Assembly: GCA_016872875.1 (NCBI GenBank)
Contig: VGYW01000470.1
Coordinates: forward strand, 1-6,225
Length of the DNA: 6,225 nt
Origin: Planctomycetota bacterium
GTDB lineage: Bacteria > Planctomycetota > PUPC01 > DSUN01
Direction of reading: 5' to 3'
Within the stretch, counting starts at the first letter, position 1. Each line of letters opens with the position of its first letter. The position numbers and the translations under genes were made by a program. This document shows positions 1 to 5,455 of the stretch, piece by piece. The notes below the pieces were generated by a model that did not search any database, was not told where the DNA came from, and saw only the letters and a list, made by a program, of their open reading frames with translations.

Positions 1-160
1 GTAATGGGGCTATCTCCTTGACTCCAGTGACCTCAATGGGTGGCCCTGGGGAAGGAGGCCGTCTTGAACGCCAAATCGGCTCTTTGGCTGCGATGTTGCG
101 GTCAGTTGGGCTGTTCTGCACGTTGGCACGTACACCACAACCTGTTGTGGCTACTGGAGT

Positions 161-188
161 GAAGGGGATACCCCCCTTCTGATATTAT
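161..188 (+). promoter_or_regulatory. Candidate extended -10 promoter with overlapping hairpin, for the XRE/HNH pair
   Basis: TGATATTAT at 180-188 fits an extended -10 (TG, one base, then TATTAT, 5 of 6 to TATAAT). No convincing -35 lies at the right distance. Just upstream, GAAGGGG (161-167) and CCCCTTC (173-179) form a hairpin or operator-like inverted repeat where a -35 would sit. A smaller one, CCACAA/TTGTGG, lies at 135-150. The predicted start near 195 would give a leader of about 50 nt before the ATG at 248. The inverted repeats could be binding sites for the downstream XRE protein, which is inference only. Confidence 0.35.
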
Positions 189-247
189 CAATCAGCCTGG
201 CTTGATAGCCAGTTGTCGGCCCAGCGTGGTCTGTGGAGGGCCTTTGC

Positions 248-919
248 ATGGCCACTCCCCGTCTCCCAGTCCACCAAGTGCTGCGCGCAGCGCGCCGAGA
301 GAAGGGCTGGACACAAGCGCGGCTGGCCCAAGAGGTGAAGGCGCGCGAGCCCTCCATCAGCATTGGCCAGTCCGCCATCAGCATGTTCGAGTTGGGCGAC
401 CTCCAAGCCCTGTCCCAGGACAAGGTGGAGGCGATTGCGCGCGCGCTGGGAGTTGACCTCGCCGCGGCCCAGCGGGAGGCCCGCCGACCTCCCCGCCCTG
501 CCCCCGCTCCAGCCCTGCGATTCTGCCCCAACCCAGAGTGCCCAACGAACACGCCCGTCGTGATAGACGGCGAGGTGCGCCTCGCGCCCGCGATGGTGCG
601 CGCCCAGGGGCCGTGCCGCTGCTCGTACTGTTCAGAGGTGCTCCTCGCCAGTTGCCCGGCTTGCCGCACGCCCGTCGCCGAGGGGCTCTTCTGCCGGAGC
701 ATCGAGTGCGGAAGGCCCCTCGTCGCGCTGCCCGAGGGTGAGGCCTGGAGCTCACTCGACGCGGAGCGCGCGAGCCGCCAGTCCGTGCTCCTGCTGACCC
801 GGGCCAGGGACTACCCTGCCTCCGAGGCAGCGACCGACGGTACAGTTGAGGAACAGAACGATGCTCCGCAGAAAGGGGACACTGGGGATGACAAAGCGCC
901 ACCCACGAAGCCCGAATAG
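248..919 (+). CDS. XRE-type helix-turn-helix protein with C-terminal double zinc ribbon
   Basis: A predicted 223-residue cytoplasmic DNA-binding protein. Residues 12-69 read as an XRE/Cro-C1 fold: an Arg-rich first helix, the G-W-T-Q-A-R-L-A turn at 20-27, and a recognition segment around Q41-S42-A43-I44-S45-M46-F47-E48. A Pro/Arg/Ala linker (79-90) follows. The Cys-rich part then has C93-x4-C98, C123-x-C125-x2-C128, C136-x2-C139 and C149-x4-C154, enough ligands for two zinc ribbons. The last 55 residues are polar, acidic and probably disordered. The ATG at 248 is preferred to the in-frame GTG at 233 because GGAGGG (235-240) sits 7 nt before it. The 3' end overlaps the HNH gene, suggesting co-translation. 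The protein may be a transcriptional regulator or the DNA-recognition partner of the nuclease-like neighbour. The exact family is not recognised. Confidence 0.8.
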   Translation: MATPRLPVHQVLRAARREKGWTQARLAQEVKAREPSISIGQSAISMFELGDLQALSQDKVEAIARALGVDLAAAQREARRPPRPAPAPALRFCPNPECPTNTPVVIDGEVRLAPAMVRAQGPCRCSYCSEVLLASCPACRTPVAEGLFCRSIECGRPLVALPEGEAWSSLDAERASRQSVLLLTRARDYPASEAATDGTVEEQNDAPQKGDTGDDKAPPTKPE

Positions 920-1181
920 CGCTCAGAAGCGCCCACCGGTCCCCACCTCCGTTCAGAGGACACTCTTCCTCGAGTGCGGATTCAAGTGCCCGGTGCCCAG
1001 GTGCCATGCCGCCGACGGCCTGGAGTTCCACCACATCAATGGCAACAGGAGTGACAACAGCGAGGGCAATCTCCTGGTTCTGTGCCACGAGCATCATGTG
1101 ATGGCCCATAGGCGGCGGTCCAGACTGGACCGCAAGGCGTGCCAGGCGCTGAAGCAGGGCGTCCTCTTCGGCAGGGTCTGA
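861..1181 (+). CDS. Small HNH endonuclease-like protein
   Basis: A predicted 106-residue protein made almost entirely of an HNH (beta-beta-alpha metal) nuclease motif. Zinc ligands are suggested by C43-x4-C48 and by C75-x2-H78. The catalytic region is L54-E55-F56-H57-H58-I59-N60-G61, followed by the conserved N70-L71 and L74-C75-x2-H78-H79, with H83 beyond. HNH enzymes cleave or nick DNA using one divalent metal ion. The N-terminal 30 residues are basic and lack a recognisable domain. The start is uncertain: ATG 861 has GAGGA 8 nt upstream (848-852), while ATG 888 is preceded by AAGGGG at about 9 nt. Either start overlaps the XRE gene (59 or 32 nt), so the two are probably translationally coupled. 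No methylase or immunity gene is visible. It could be a solitary nuclease, a homing-type remnant or part of a defence pair. Confidence 0.8.
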   Translation: MLRRKGTLGMTKRHPRSPNSAQKRPPVPTSVQRTLFLECGFKCPVPRCHAADGLEFHHINGNRSDNSEGNLLVLCHEHHVMAHRRRSRLDRKACQALKQGVLFGRV

Positions 1182-1291
1182 CCAACCGCCTCAGAAAGGG
1201 TCCCCGCCGGCACCCGCGCTTGACATGGCTTGCCGAATGAGGTACGCAATCACGCGCGCAGGACTGAGAACGCCTGTCGGGAGTTGTGTCC

Positions 1292-1327
1292 CAGAACCTC
1301 CCGCAGGTTCTGGAACCTGCGGGAGGT
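1292..1327. terminator. Strong hairpin between convergent genes (possible bidirectional terminator)
   Basis: ACCTCCCGCAGGTTC (1296-1310) and its exact reverse complement (1313-1327) are separated by 2 nt. An alternative stem, CAGAACCT (1292-1299) with AGGTTCTG (1305-1312), competes for the left arm. It lies between the ends of the HNH gene (+) and the FIST gene (-), where a shared terminator would be expected. Neither side has a T-run, so it is not a textbook intrinsic terminator. It may instead be an RNA-stabilising stem or a dispersed palindromic repeat. Confidence 0.5.
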
Positions 1328-1333
1328 CAGCGG

Positions 1334-2389
1334 TCATTCGGCGATGATGGCGCAGGCGGCGATGTGGTAGCCGACGCCTTTGGGGGCGGCGTCGGGGCCG
1401 GCGCAGCCCATCTCGCCGCTGCCATAGAAGCCGAAGATGGGGGCGGAGCCCGCGGCCTCTTTCATCGCGTCGAGCTCTTTCTCGAAGTTCTTGTGCTTTT
1501 GCATCTCGCCGCGCCGCCCGCCGCAGTCGAACACCAGGACCAGGGCCAACTTGTCCTTCTTGTCGCCGATGGCGGCCTTGAAGGTGTCGCGGGCCGAGTT
1601 GATCAGGCCCTCGGGCGTCATGTCCTTCATCAGGCCGAAGCCGCAGGAGAAGTCGCCCGTGAGCAGGATACCCACGTTCGAGGCCCCCACCATTGCCCAC
1701 CCGGGCAAGACCTTGCCGGTAACTGCGTCCTTGCGCACAACCCCGCCGAGGTTCTTGTCCTCTCGTTCCTCGTACCTCGCCCTCACAAGGTCACCCTTGA
1801 ACACGATGTCGTCCTGGAACGCGGCGGCGCCGACGATGGGGAACTTCTCGCCGAGGACGCCGCAGAGGCCCTTGACCACCCGGTCGTTGCGCGGGATGTG
1901 GCAGGCGCCGAACAGGATGAGCACCTTGCCGGGGCCTTTGGCCGCGGCGTCCTTGAGCGCCTCGCCGAGCTTCTTGCCGCACTCCGCGTCGTCCTTCGGC
2001 CCGGCGGTCGCGGCCACGGCGGCAGTCACGGTCACGTCGCCCCCTAGGGCGAGGACGGCTGCCGCCGCGTCATTGCTCTCCTGGGTGAGCGCCGAGTACG
2101 CCCCGCAGCCGTAGATGATGTCCTTCGGGAACACGGCGGCCACGCCCTCGGCGACCTCGGCCGCCTTGCCAATGAGCGGGCCGCTGTAGTGGACGAGGAC
2201 GAGCTTGGGCGCGGCCTCGCCGAGGGCGGCCTTGGCCTTCTTCGCCGCCTCTTCGCCCGCGGCTTTCGGCTCCTTCGCCATCGAGATGCCGTTGCCCACG
2301 GCCAGCTTGCCCGCGGCCAGCGCCTGCGCCCCACAGGCCAGCAACGCCACGCCCGCCAGCGCGCACACGAGTGCCACACGCCTCTTCAT
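1334..2389 (-). CDS. Exported FIST-domain protein (FIST_N plus FIST_C)
   Basis: 351 residues. FIST domains are proposed small-ligand sensors, usually fused to signalling modules; here the domain is alone and carries an export signal. The N-terminus is K2-R3-R4 followed by a hydrophobic stretch to about residue 26. Either L16-L17-A18-C19 is a weak lipobox or cleavage falls after A-L-A-A near 26. The mature protein opens K-L-A-V-G-N-G-I-S, then an Ala/Lys-rich helix, then L-V-L-V-H-Y-S, as FIST_N does. Later come I-I-Y-G-C-G-A-Y-S, F-P-I-V-G-A-A-A-F-Q-D-D and V-G-I-L-L-T-G-D-F. The end, G-F-Y-G-S-G-E-M-G-C then G-V-G-Y-H-I-A-A-C-A, matches the FIST_C signature. The start is supported by AGGGGA 6 nt upstream (2396-2401) and by the promoter at 2471-2499. 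It is transcribed separately from the hydrolase gene behind it. The ligand is unknown; a periplasmic or surface role is inferred. Confidence 0.88.
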   Translation of the reverse strand: MKRRVALVCALAGVALLACGAQALAAGKLAVGNGISMAKEPKAAGEEAAKKAKAALGEAAPKLVLVHYSGPLIGKAAEVAEGVAAVFPKDIIYGCGAYSALTQESNDAAAAVLALGGDVTVTAAVAATAGPKDDAECGKKLGEALKDAAAKGPGKVLILFGACHIPRNDRVVKGLCGVLGEKFPIVGAAAFQDDIVFKGDLVRARYEEREDKNLGGVVRKDAVTGKVLPGWAMVGASNVGILLTGDFSCGFGLMKDMTPEGLINSARDTFKAAIGDKKDKLALVLVFDCGGRRGEMQKHKNFEKELDAMKEAAGSAPIFGFYGSGEMGCAGPDAAPKGVGYHIAACAIIAE

Positions 2390-2470
2390 CGCACGTCCCC
2401 TGATTGTTGGACCCAGGCCCGCCCGCTGCGCCGCCCACGGACGCCCCGCTGCGGGCCTTCACGCCCGCCG

Positions 2471-2499
2471 AGCATACCCGAATCACGCGCCTGCGTCAA
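2471..2499 (-). promoter_or_regulatory. Sigma70-like promoter of the FIST gene
   Basis: On the minus strand TTGACG (2494-2499, 5 of 6 to consensus) is followed by a 17-nt spacer and TATGCT (2471-2476, 4 of 6). The predicted start near 2464 gives a leader of about 75 nt. That leader is very GC-rich and could fold before the ribosome binding site. Confidence 0.6.
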
Positions 2500-2568
2500 C
2501 TACCGCGGCGTCTCCTTCGACGTGGGAGGCTTCTCTTCCGAATCGCGCGCCTCGCGGCCACGTGTGGG

Positions 2569-2652
2569 GGATGAGTGGATGACTGGATGGGTGGACGGAT
2601 GTCCGAGACATCGAGTCTTTCATTCATCCATTCATCCACCCATCCAATCATC
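2569..2652. repeat. Inverted pair of degenerate 8-bp tandem repeats (possible terminator of the hydrolase gene)
   Basis: The left arm is four 8-mers (GGATGAGT, GGATGACT, GGATGGGT, GGACGGAT; 2569-2600). The right arm is four of the opposite sense (CATTCATC twice, CACCCATC, CAATCATC; 2621-2652). 2578-2601 pairs with 2629-2652 at 21 of 24 positions. In the loop, GATGTC/GACATC (2598-2603, 2607-2612) makes a small inner stem sharing its first bases with the outer left arm. It begins 26 nt past the hydrolase stop codon, so it could end or stabilise that transcript. Confidence 0.7.
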
Positions 2653-2678
2653 CCCTTGAGTTGCGGCGAAGGGCTGCT

Positions 2679-3779
2679 TCAGGGAACACGCCCAAGCCCG
2701 GCCAACAGGCTTTTCAGGCAGGAGGGCAGGATGAGGGCGTAGCGCTTGTCGGTCGCGCGGAAGACGGAGCAGCTTGGCTCCTTTGGGTTCAGCTCGAAGG
2801 CGAGCGTCGTGCGGCCGCGAGGGGCGGCTTTGTCCTTCGGGGGCTCGGCCGGCTCCGCGACGGCGATGCGGATGGGGACGAACGCGTAGGGCTCGATGGC
2901 CTTGTCGCCCAGCCCGGCCTTTGCCGCTTGCTCCGGCTGAAGGGCCACAAAGTCGGCGTCGGCGCGCTGATAGACCCTTCGCCCGGCGGCGTGGAGCAGT
3001 GGGGCGGTGCACCACATCTTCCTCGGCCCCTTGGGCACCGGCTGCGCGCCGGACGCCAGGAACCGAATCGGGTCGTCCTTCGACTTCGTGAGGCAGTAGA
3101 CGAAGAAGTTCTGGACAGGTTGAGTGCAAGCCCCGATGATGAAGGGCTGGTCAACCACATAGAAGGTGGCGTAGGAGTCCTTGCCGTAGCAGGGGCACCA
3201 GTGGAGGAGCGTGCCCATGTCGAAGATGCGCTCGTAGGCCCGCACGTCGAGGGCCACGTTGTATTCGCCCTGCGGGCCGCCCGGGCCGTCGCCAACGTTC
3301 GGATAGTACGCCTTCACTTTCTGGCGGAAGAGGTCCGGCTCGCGGTTGAAGGCCGCGGCCACGTCGCGGCAGCTCCCCGTGCTGAAGATGACCACCTTCT
3401 CGCTCGATTCGCGGAGGGCGTCGAGGATGAGCTTGACGGCGCCCTGGAACTCTTCGGGCTGGTCGAGCGCCTTGTCGTCGCGGCCATTGAGGGGCTTGGC
3501 GAGGCCGATCGCGGTGGGCACGCGGCGGCCGGTGACGTGCATGAGCTGCTCCACCGCGGGCCGCCCGGTGCGCTGCTTCTGCCACTCCCCAAGGTCGAGG
3601 ATGATCCCTTTGATGTCGAACTCCCCGAGCGCGAAGAGCGTCGCGAGGTCGTAGTGGTCGTCCGGGTCGACGTGCGGATGAAACAGGTCGGTGGAGTAGA
3701 CGATGGGGATCTTCTTCCCCTCGGCGCACATCCCCAGCGCGCCGAGGAGCGACAGACAGACAACTGCGGCGGCTCTCAT
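2679..3779 (-). CDS. Secreted nucleoside-hydrolase-like protein
   Basis: 366 residues with an N-terminal signal peptide (hydrophobic 3-18, cleavage probably near A19). Nucleoside hydrolases split the N-glycosidic bond of ribonucleosides using a Ca2+ held by an N-terminal Asp cluster. Here the cluster reads S29-T30-D31 then D38-P39-D40-D41-H42-Y43-D44, with an insertion compared with the usual D-x-D-P-G-x-D-D. V129-V130-I131-F132-S133-T134-G135-S136 followed by D139-V140-A141-A142-A143 matches the family segment with conserved small residues. E172-Y173-N174-V175-A176-L177-D178 matches the E-F-N-x-x-x-D-P motif. The C-terminal 110 residues look less like the family. Start 3779 is chosen over an in-frame ATG at 3839 because AAGGAGG (3785-3791) lies 5 nt upstream, a signal peptide begins there, and the longer form would overlap the promoter. 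The substrate is unknown; a periplasmic nucleoside or other glycoside is plausible. Confidence 0.85.
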   Translation of the reverse strand: MRAAAVVCLSLLGALGMCAEGKKIPIVYSTDLFHPHVDPDDHYDLATLFALGEFDIKGIILDLGEWQKQRTGRPAVEQLMHVTGRRVPTAIGLAKPLNGRDDKALDQPEEFQGAVKLILDALRESSEKVVIFSTGSCRDVAAAFNREPDLFRQKVKAYYPNVGDGPGGPQGEYNVALDVRAYERIFDMGTLLHWCPCYGKDSYATFYVVDQPFIIGACTQPVQNFFVYCLTKSKDDPIRFLASGAQPVPKGPRKMWCTAPLLHAAGRRVYQRADADFVALQPEQAAKAGLGDKAIEPYAFVPIRIAVAEPAEPPKDKAAPRGRTTLAFELNPKEPSCSVFRATDKRYALILPSCLKSLLAGLGRVP

Positions 3780-3799
3780 GTGTTCCTCCTTCCGCACGG

Positions 3800-3827
3800 A
3801 TTCTACCCATCCTCTCACCACAGTCAA
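3800..3827 (-). promoter_or_regulatory. Sigma70-like promoter of the hydrolase gene
   Basis: Minus strand: TTGACT (3822-3827, 5 of 6), 16-nt spacer, TAGAAT (3800-3805, 5 of 6). The predicted start near 3793 leaves a leader of only about 14 nt, with the Shine-Dalgarno AAGGAGG at its very 5' end. The nearest array palindrome (4023-4062) is about 200 bp upstream of the -35, too far for simple steric repression. Confidence 0.65.
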
Positions 3828-4022
3828 GCGGCGCAGCAACGGATTCGCACGCGCCTCCGCACGTCACCCCATTGCCTCCACCGAACGCATCTTGCTGGGG
3901 CGATGGCTGGCAGCCACTCCGCCGCCTTACCCGCCGTCCTCCGCGAGGGCGCGACCTCGGCCTCTACCTTCCGTCGAACCCGCGCGGGGGCACTTGGCCG
4001 GAGCATGGCCGTCCGCTCGCAC

Positions 4023-4062
4023 GGAGATAATTGCAGAGTCATATGACTCTGCAATTATCTCC
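4023..4062. promoter_or_regulatory. Array palindrome 1, 40-bp perfect
   Basis: The half-site GGAGATAATTGCAGAGTCAT is followed directly by its exact reverse complement, with the centre between 4042 and 4043. It is AT-rich in a GC-rich setting. It is identical in its 36-bp core to the palindrome over the regulator promoter, so a shared binding protein is the simplest reading. A cruciform or RNA hairpin is the alternative. Confidence 0.8.
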
Positions 4063-4178
4063 TCAAGCCCCCACGCCGGCCAGCGCGCGGCATGCAGACG
4101 CGAGGGCGCGGCCTCAGCGTCTGCCTTCCGTCGAGCCCGAGCGGGGCACTTGGCCGGAGCATGGCCGTCCGCTGGCAC

Positions 4179-4219
4179 GGAGATAATTGCAAGAGTCATA
4201 TGACTCTGCAATTATCTCC
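4179..4219. promoter_or_regulatory. Array palindrome 2, with a one-base insertion
   Basis: Same sequence as copy 1 but with an extra A in the left arm (TTGCAAGAGTCAT), giving 41 nt and a one-base bulge. The insertion shifts the two halves out of register, so this copy may bind less well. Confidence 0.75.
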
Positions 4220-4336
4220 TCAAGCCCCCACGCCGGCCAGCGCGCGGCATGCAGACGCGAGGGCGGGGCCTCAGCGTCTGCCTTCCGTCGAGCCCGATCG
4301 GGGGCACTTGGCCGGAGCATGGCCGTCCGCTGGCAC

Positions 4337-4376
4337 GGAGATAATTGCAGAGTCATATGACTCTGCAATTATCTTC
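4337..4376. promoter_or_regulatory. Array palindrome 3, one outer mismatch
   Basis: The 36-bp core (4339-4374) is perfect. At the right end TTC replaces TCC, leaving one unpaired position outside the core. Confidence 0.78.
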
Positions 4377-4492
4377 TCAAGCCCCCACGCCGGCCAGCGC
4401 GCGGCATGCAGACGCGAGGGCGGGGCCTCAGCGTCTGGCTTCCGTCGAGCCCGAGCGGGGCACTTGGCCGGAACATGGCCGCCTGCTGGCAC

Positions 4493-4532
4493 GGAGATAA
4501 TTGCAGAGTCATATGACTCTGCAATTATCTCC
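4493..4532. promoter_or_regulatory. Array palindrome 4, 40-bp perfect
   Basis: Identical to copy 1. In the same unit a second stem follows: GCATGCCG (4542-4549) with CGGCATGC (4559-4566) around a 9-nt loop. The other three units have the related CACGCCG on the left, with one mismatch. Confidence 0.8.
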
Positions 4533-4699
4533 TCAAGCCCCGCATGCCGGCCAGCGCGCGGCATGCACACTGGTGGCCCGTCGTTGAACGCCGGCCTCAG
4601 TTGCCGCAGCAGTTCCGACGGACAAAGCCCATCTCGATGCGGTGGAAGCGAGAACTCTGGCCAGGAACGCTTGCGTCTCAATCGCAGCGGATAGCGGCG

Positions 4700-5037
4700 T
4701 CAGACTGGCTCGCTGTGTTCGCCCCAGTGGGTGCTCGGGAGCGCCAACAGGCTTGCGTGCAAGCCGTCCTTGCCGTCGCGCAGCAGTTCGTACTGCCCCC
4801 TGCGAGTGGGCGGCAGGGCGCGGACGCAGCCGCGCCGGATCAGCTTCTCGAGATGCCTGCTCAGTGCTGCCTGAGACATCCTGAGATCGCGCGTGAGGGT
4901 GGGAACGTCGAGAGCCCCACCCGCGGCGAGCCGACGCAGGATCTGGATGCGGCGCGGGTGGGTGAACGCGGTGGCGGCGTGGAAGACGAGCCCATTGACC
5001 TCTGTAAGAGTGATGTAACGCCGGGGAGTTGGCCCAA
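4700..5037 (-). pseudogene. Second winged-helix domain of a split ArsR-like regulator (no start codon)
   Basis: The frame reads I-T-L-T-E-V-N-G-L-V-F-H-A-A-T-A-F-T-H-P-R-R-I-Q-I-L-R-R-L, interrupted here only for length, then L-A-A-G-G, V-P-T-L-T-R-D-L and S-Q-A-A-L-S-R-H-L-E-K-L. The wing is R-R-G-C-V-R-A with T-R-R-G-Q-Y-E-L after it. This is a complete ArsR-type winged helix; T-H-P-R-R-I-Q-I-L is the typical first helix. No ATG, GTG or TTG precedes the domain in this frame back through the palindromic element; the first in-frame ATG is inside the helix-turn-helix. It therefore looks like the C-terminal half of the gene starting at 5381. Removing 5038-5134 puts it in frame with that half (585 nt, 194 residues plus stop). 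It ends at TGA 4700-4702. Frameshifting or a non-canonical start could still express it. Confidence 0.75.
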
Positions 5038-5134
5038 GGTGGGTGGCACCCTCAACGGCTTCCGTTGAGGGTGTGGACGGGGGCGGCCCCCGAAAGCCAC
5101 CCTCAAGCGAGTACGCTTGAGGGTGCCACCCACC
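5038..5134. repeat. 97-bp highly structured palindromic element (REPIN- or MITE-like)
   Basis: The ends are perfect 18-bp inverted repeats: GGTGGGTGGCACCCTCAA (5038-5055) and its complement (5117-5134). Inside are three stems: CACCCTCAACGG with CCGTTGAGGGTG (5047-5073), CGGGGG with CCCCCG (5078-5092), and CACCCTCAAGCG with CGCTTGAGGGTG (5098-5125). Two similar hairpins in opposed orientation resemble a REP doublet. It encodes no protein and has no clear target-site duplication. It sits between the two winged-helix domains and supplies the stop codon that ends the first one. A non-autonomous mobile origin is inferred. Confidence 0.82.
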
Positions 5135-5381
5135 GGCGTGCGGACGCGATGCGATGACTGAGCGACCGCGCGGAGCAATAACACCGGGTGCCCGAGCGGC
5201 GGCGCTCGACCAGCCCGGCGGCCGCCAGGCGCGCCAGGTGGACGGCGAGCAACCCGGGCGCGATGCGCAGTTCGCGCGCAATGCTGGGAGGCAGCTCCTC
5301 AACTCCCGCGAGGCAGGAGAGGACGCGCAATCGCGTCGCGCACGCGGCGGTTCGCATGACCCTGACGATGAGCTCATCCAT
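5103..5381 (-). CDS. ArsR-like winged-helix regulator, first domain (truncated)
   Basis: 92 residues as now readable. R7-V8-M9-R10-T11-A12-A13-C14-A15-T16-R17-L18-R19-V20-L21 is the typical first helix. The helix-turn-helix runs from P31-P32-S33-I34-A35-R36-E37-L38 through A41-P42-G43-L44-L45-A46-V47-H48-L49 to A55-G56. The wing is L57-V58-E59-R60-R61-R62 to C67-Y68-C69. The Cys pair of classic ArsR metal sensors (E-L-C-V-C-D-L) is absent. The ATG at 5381 has AGGAG 7 nt upstream (5389-5393). The last nine or so residues come from the inserted 97-bp element, which gives the TGA at 5103-5105. Before insertion the protein would have continued into the winged helix ending at 4700. The short form might still bind DNA, or be inactive. 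It is probably autoregulated through the palindrome over its promoter. Confidence 0.78.
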   Translation of the reverse strand: MDELIVRVMRTAACATRLRVLSCLAGVEELPPSIARELRIAPGLLAVHLARLAAAGLVERRRSGTRCYCSARSLSHRIASARRWVAPSSVLA

Positions 5382-5392
5382 TGGCGCTCTCC

Positions 5393-5438
5393 TGCGCAGA
5401 TAATTGCAGAGTCATATGACTCTGCAATTATCTGCGCA
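5393..5438. promoter_or_regulatory. 46-bp perfect palindrome, probable operator of the winged-helix gene
   Basis: The centre is between 5415 and 5416. The core half-site AGATAATTGCAGAGTCAT is shared with the four array palindromes. The outer five bases per side (TGCGC and GCGCA) differ from the array flanks yet are also perfectly symmetric. It covers the -10 and the predicted start of the regulator promoter and touches the Shine-Dalgarno, so binding there should block initiation. In RNA it would fold into a stem that could hide the ribosome binding site. Autoregulation is inferred from this position and from ArsR-family habit. Confidence 0.8.
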
Positions 5439-5455
5439 CCGACGGCCGATGCCAA
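5427..5455 (-). promoter_or_regulatory. Sigma70-like promoter of the winged-helix regulator
   Basis: Minus strand: TTGGCA (5450-5455, 5 of 6), 17-nt spacer, GATAAT (5427-5432, 5 of 6). The -10 is part of the palindrome and the predicted start is near 5420. The array palindromes also contain GATAAT but have no -35 at the right distance on either strand. Confidence 0.65.

Larger units (their letters stand above)
3942..4568. repeat. Four-unit tandem array, about 157 bp per unit, each with a long palindrome
   Basis: Units begin at 3942, 4099, 4256 and 4413, each at CGCGAGGGCG. Unit 1 is the most diverged at its left end, and unit 4 breaks off after GCATGCA at 4561-4567. Shared landmarks in order are: CTTCCGTCGA, CACTTGGCCGGA, CATGGCCG, GGCACGGAGATAATTGC, the palindrome, TCTCAAGCCCC, GCCGGCCAGCGCGCGGCATG. 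The copies are nearly identical, so the duplication is recent or homogenised. The unit length is not a multiple of three and reading frames rotate between units, so it is not coding. It fills most of the gap between the winged-helix regulator and the hydrolase gene. Candidate roles are an operator cluster, a decoy array or an expanded repeat. Confidence 0.93.

Noticed and set aside
3..182. Forward frame open from the left edge to TGA at 180-182, possible tail of an upstream gene
   Set aside because: It is 59 codons with no recognisable family and composition that gives no clear coding signal. It cannot be told from chance without upstream sequence.
1220..1248. Perfect TTGACA at 1220-1225 on the plus strand
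   Set aside because: The element 17 nt downstream (TACGCA) is a poor -10, and it would point into the 3' end of the FIST gene with no gene to serve.
1286..2114. Plus-strand reading frames of 225-253 residues opposite the FIST gene
   Set aside because: They are antisense shadows of a recognisable FIST protein in high-GC DNA, with no family resemblance of their own.
2661..4046. Plus-strand 461-residue reading frame
   Set aside because: It is antisense to the hydrolase gene and runs on into the repeat array. Its Val/Glu/Leu-rich low-complexity translation matches no family.
3942..4568. CRISPR-like array
   Set aside because: The spacing segments between palindromes are themselves repeated rather than unique, the units are far too long, and no cas gene is visible.
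3824..4694. Several short reading frames through the tandem array on both strands
   Set aside because: The frame rotates because units are 156-157 bp. The translations simply repeat the palindrome, and no ribosome binding sites are seen.
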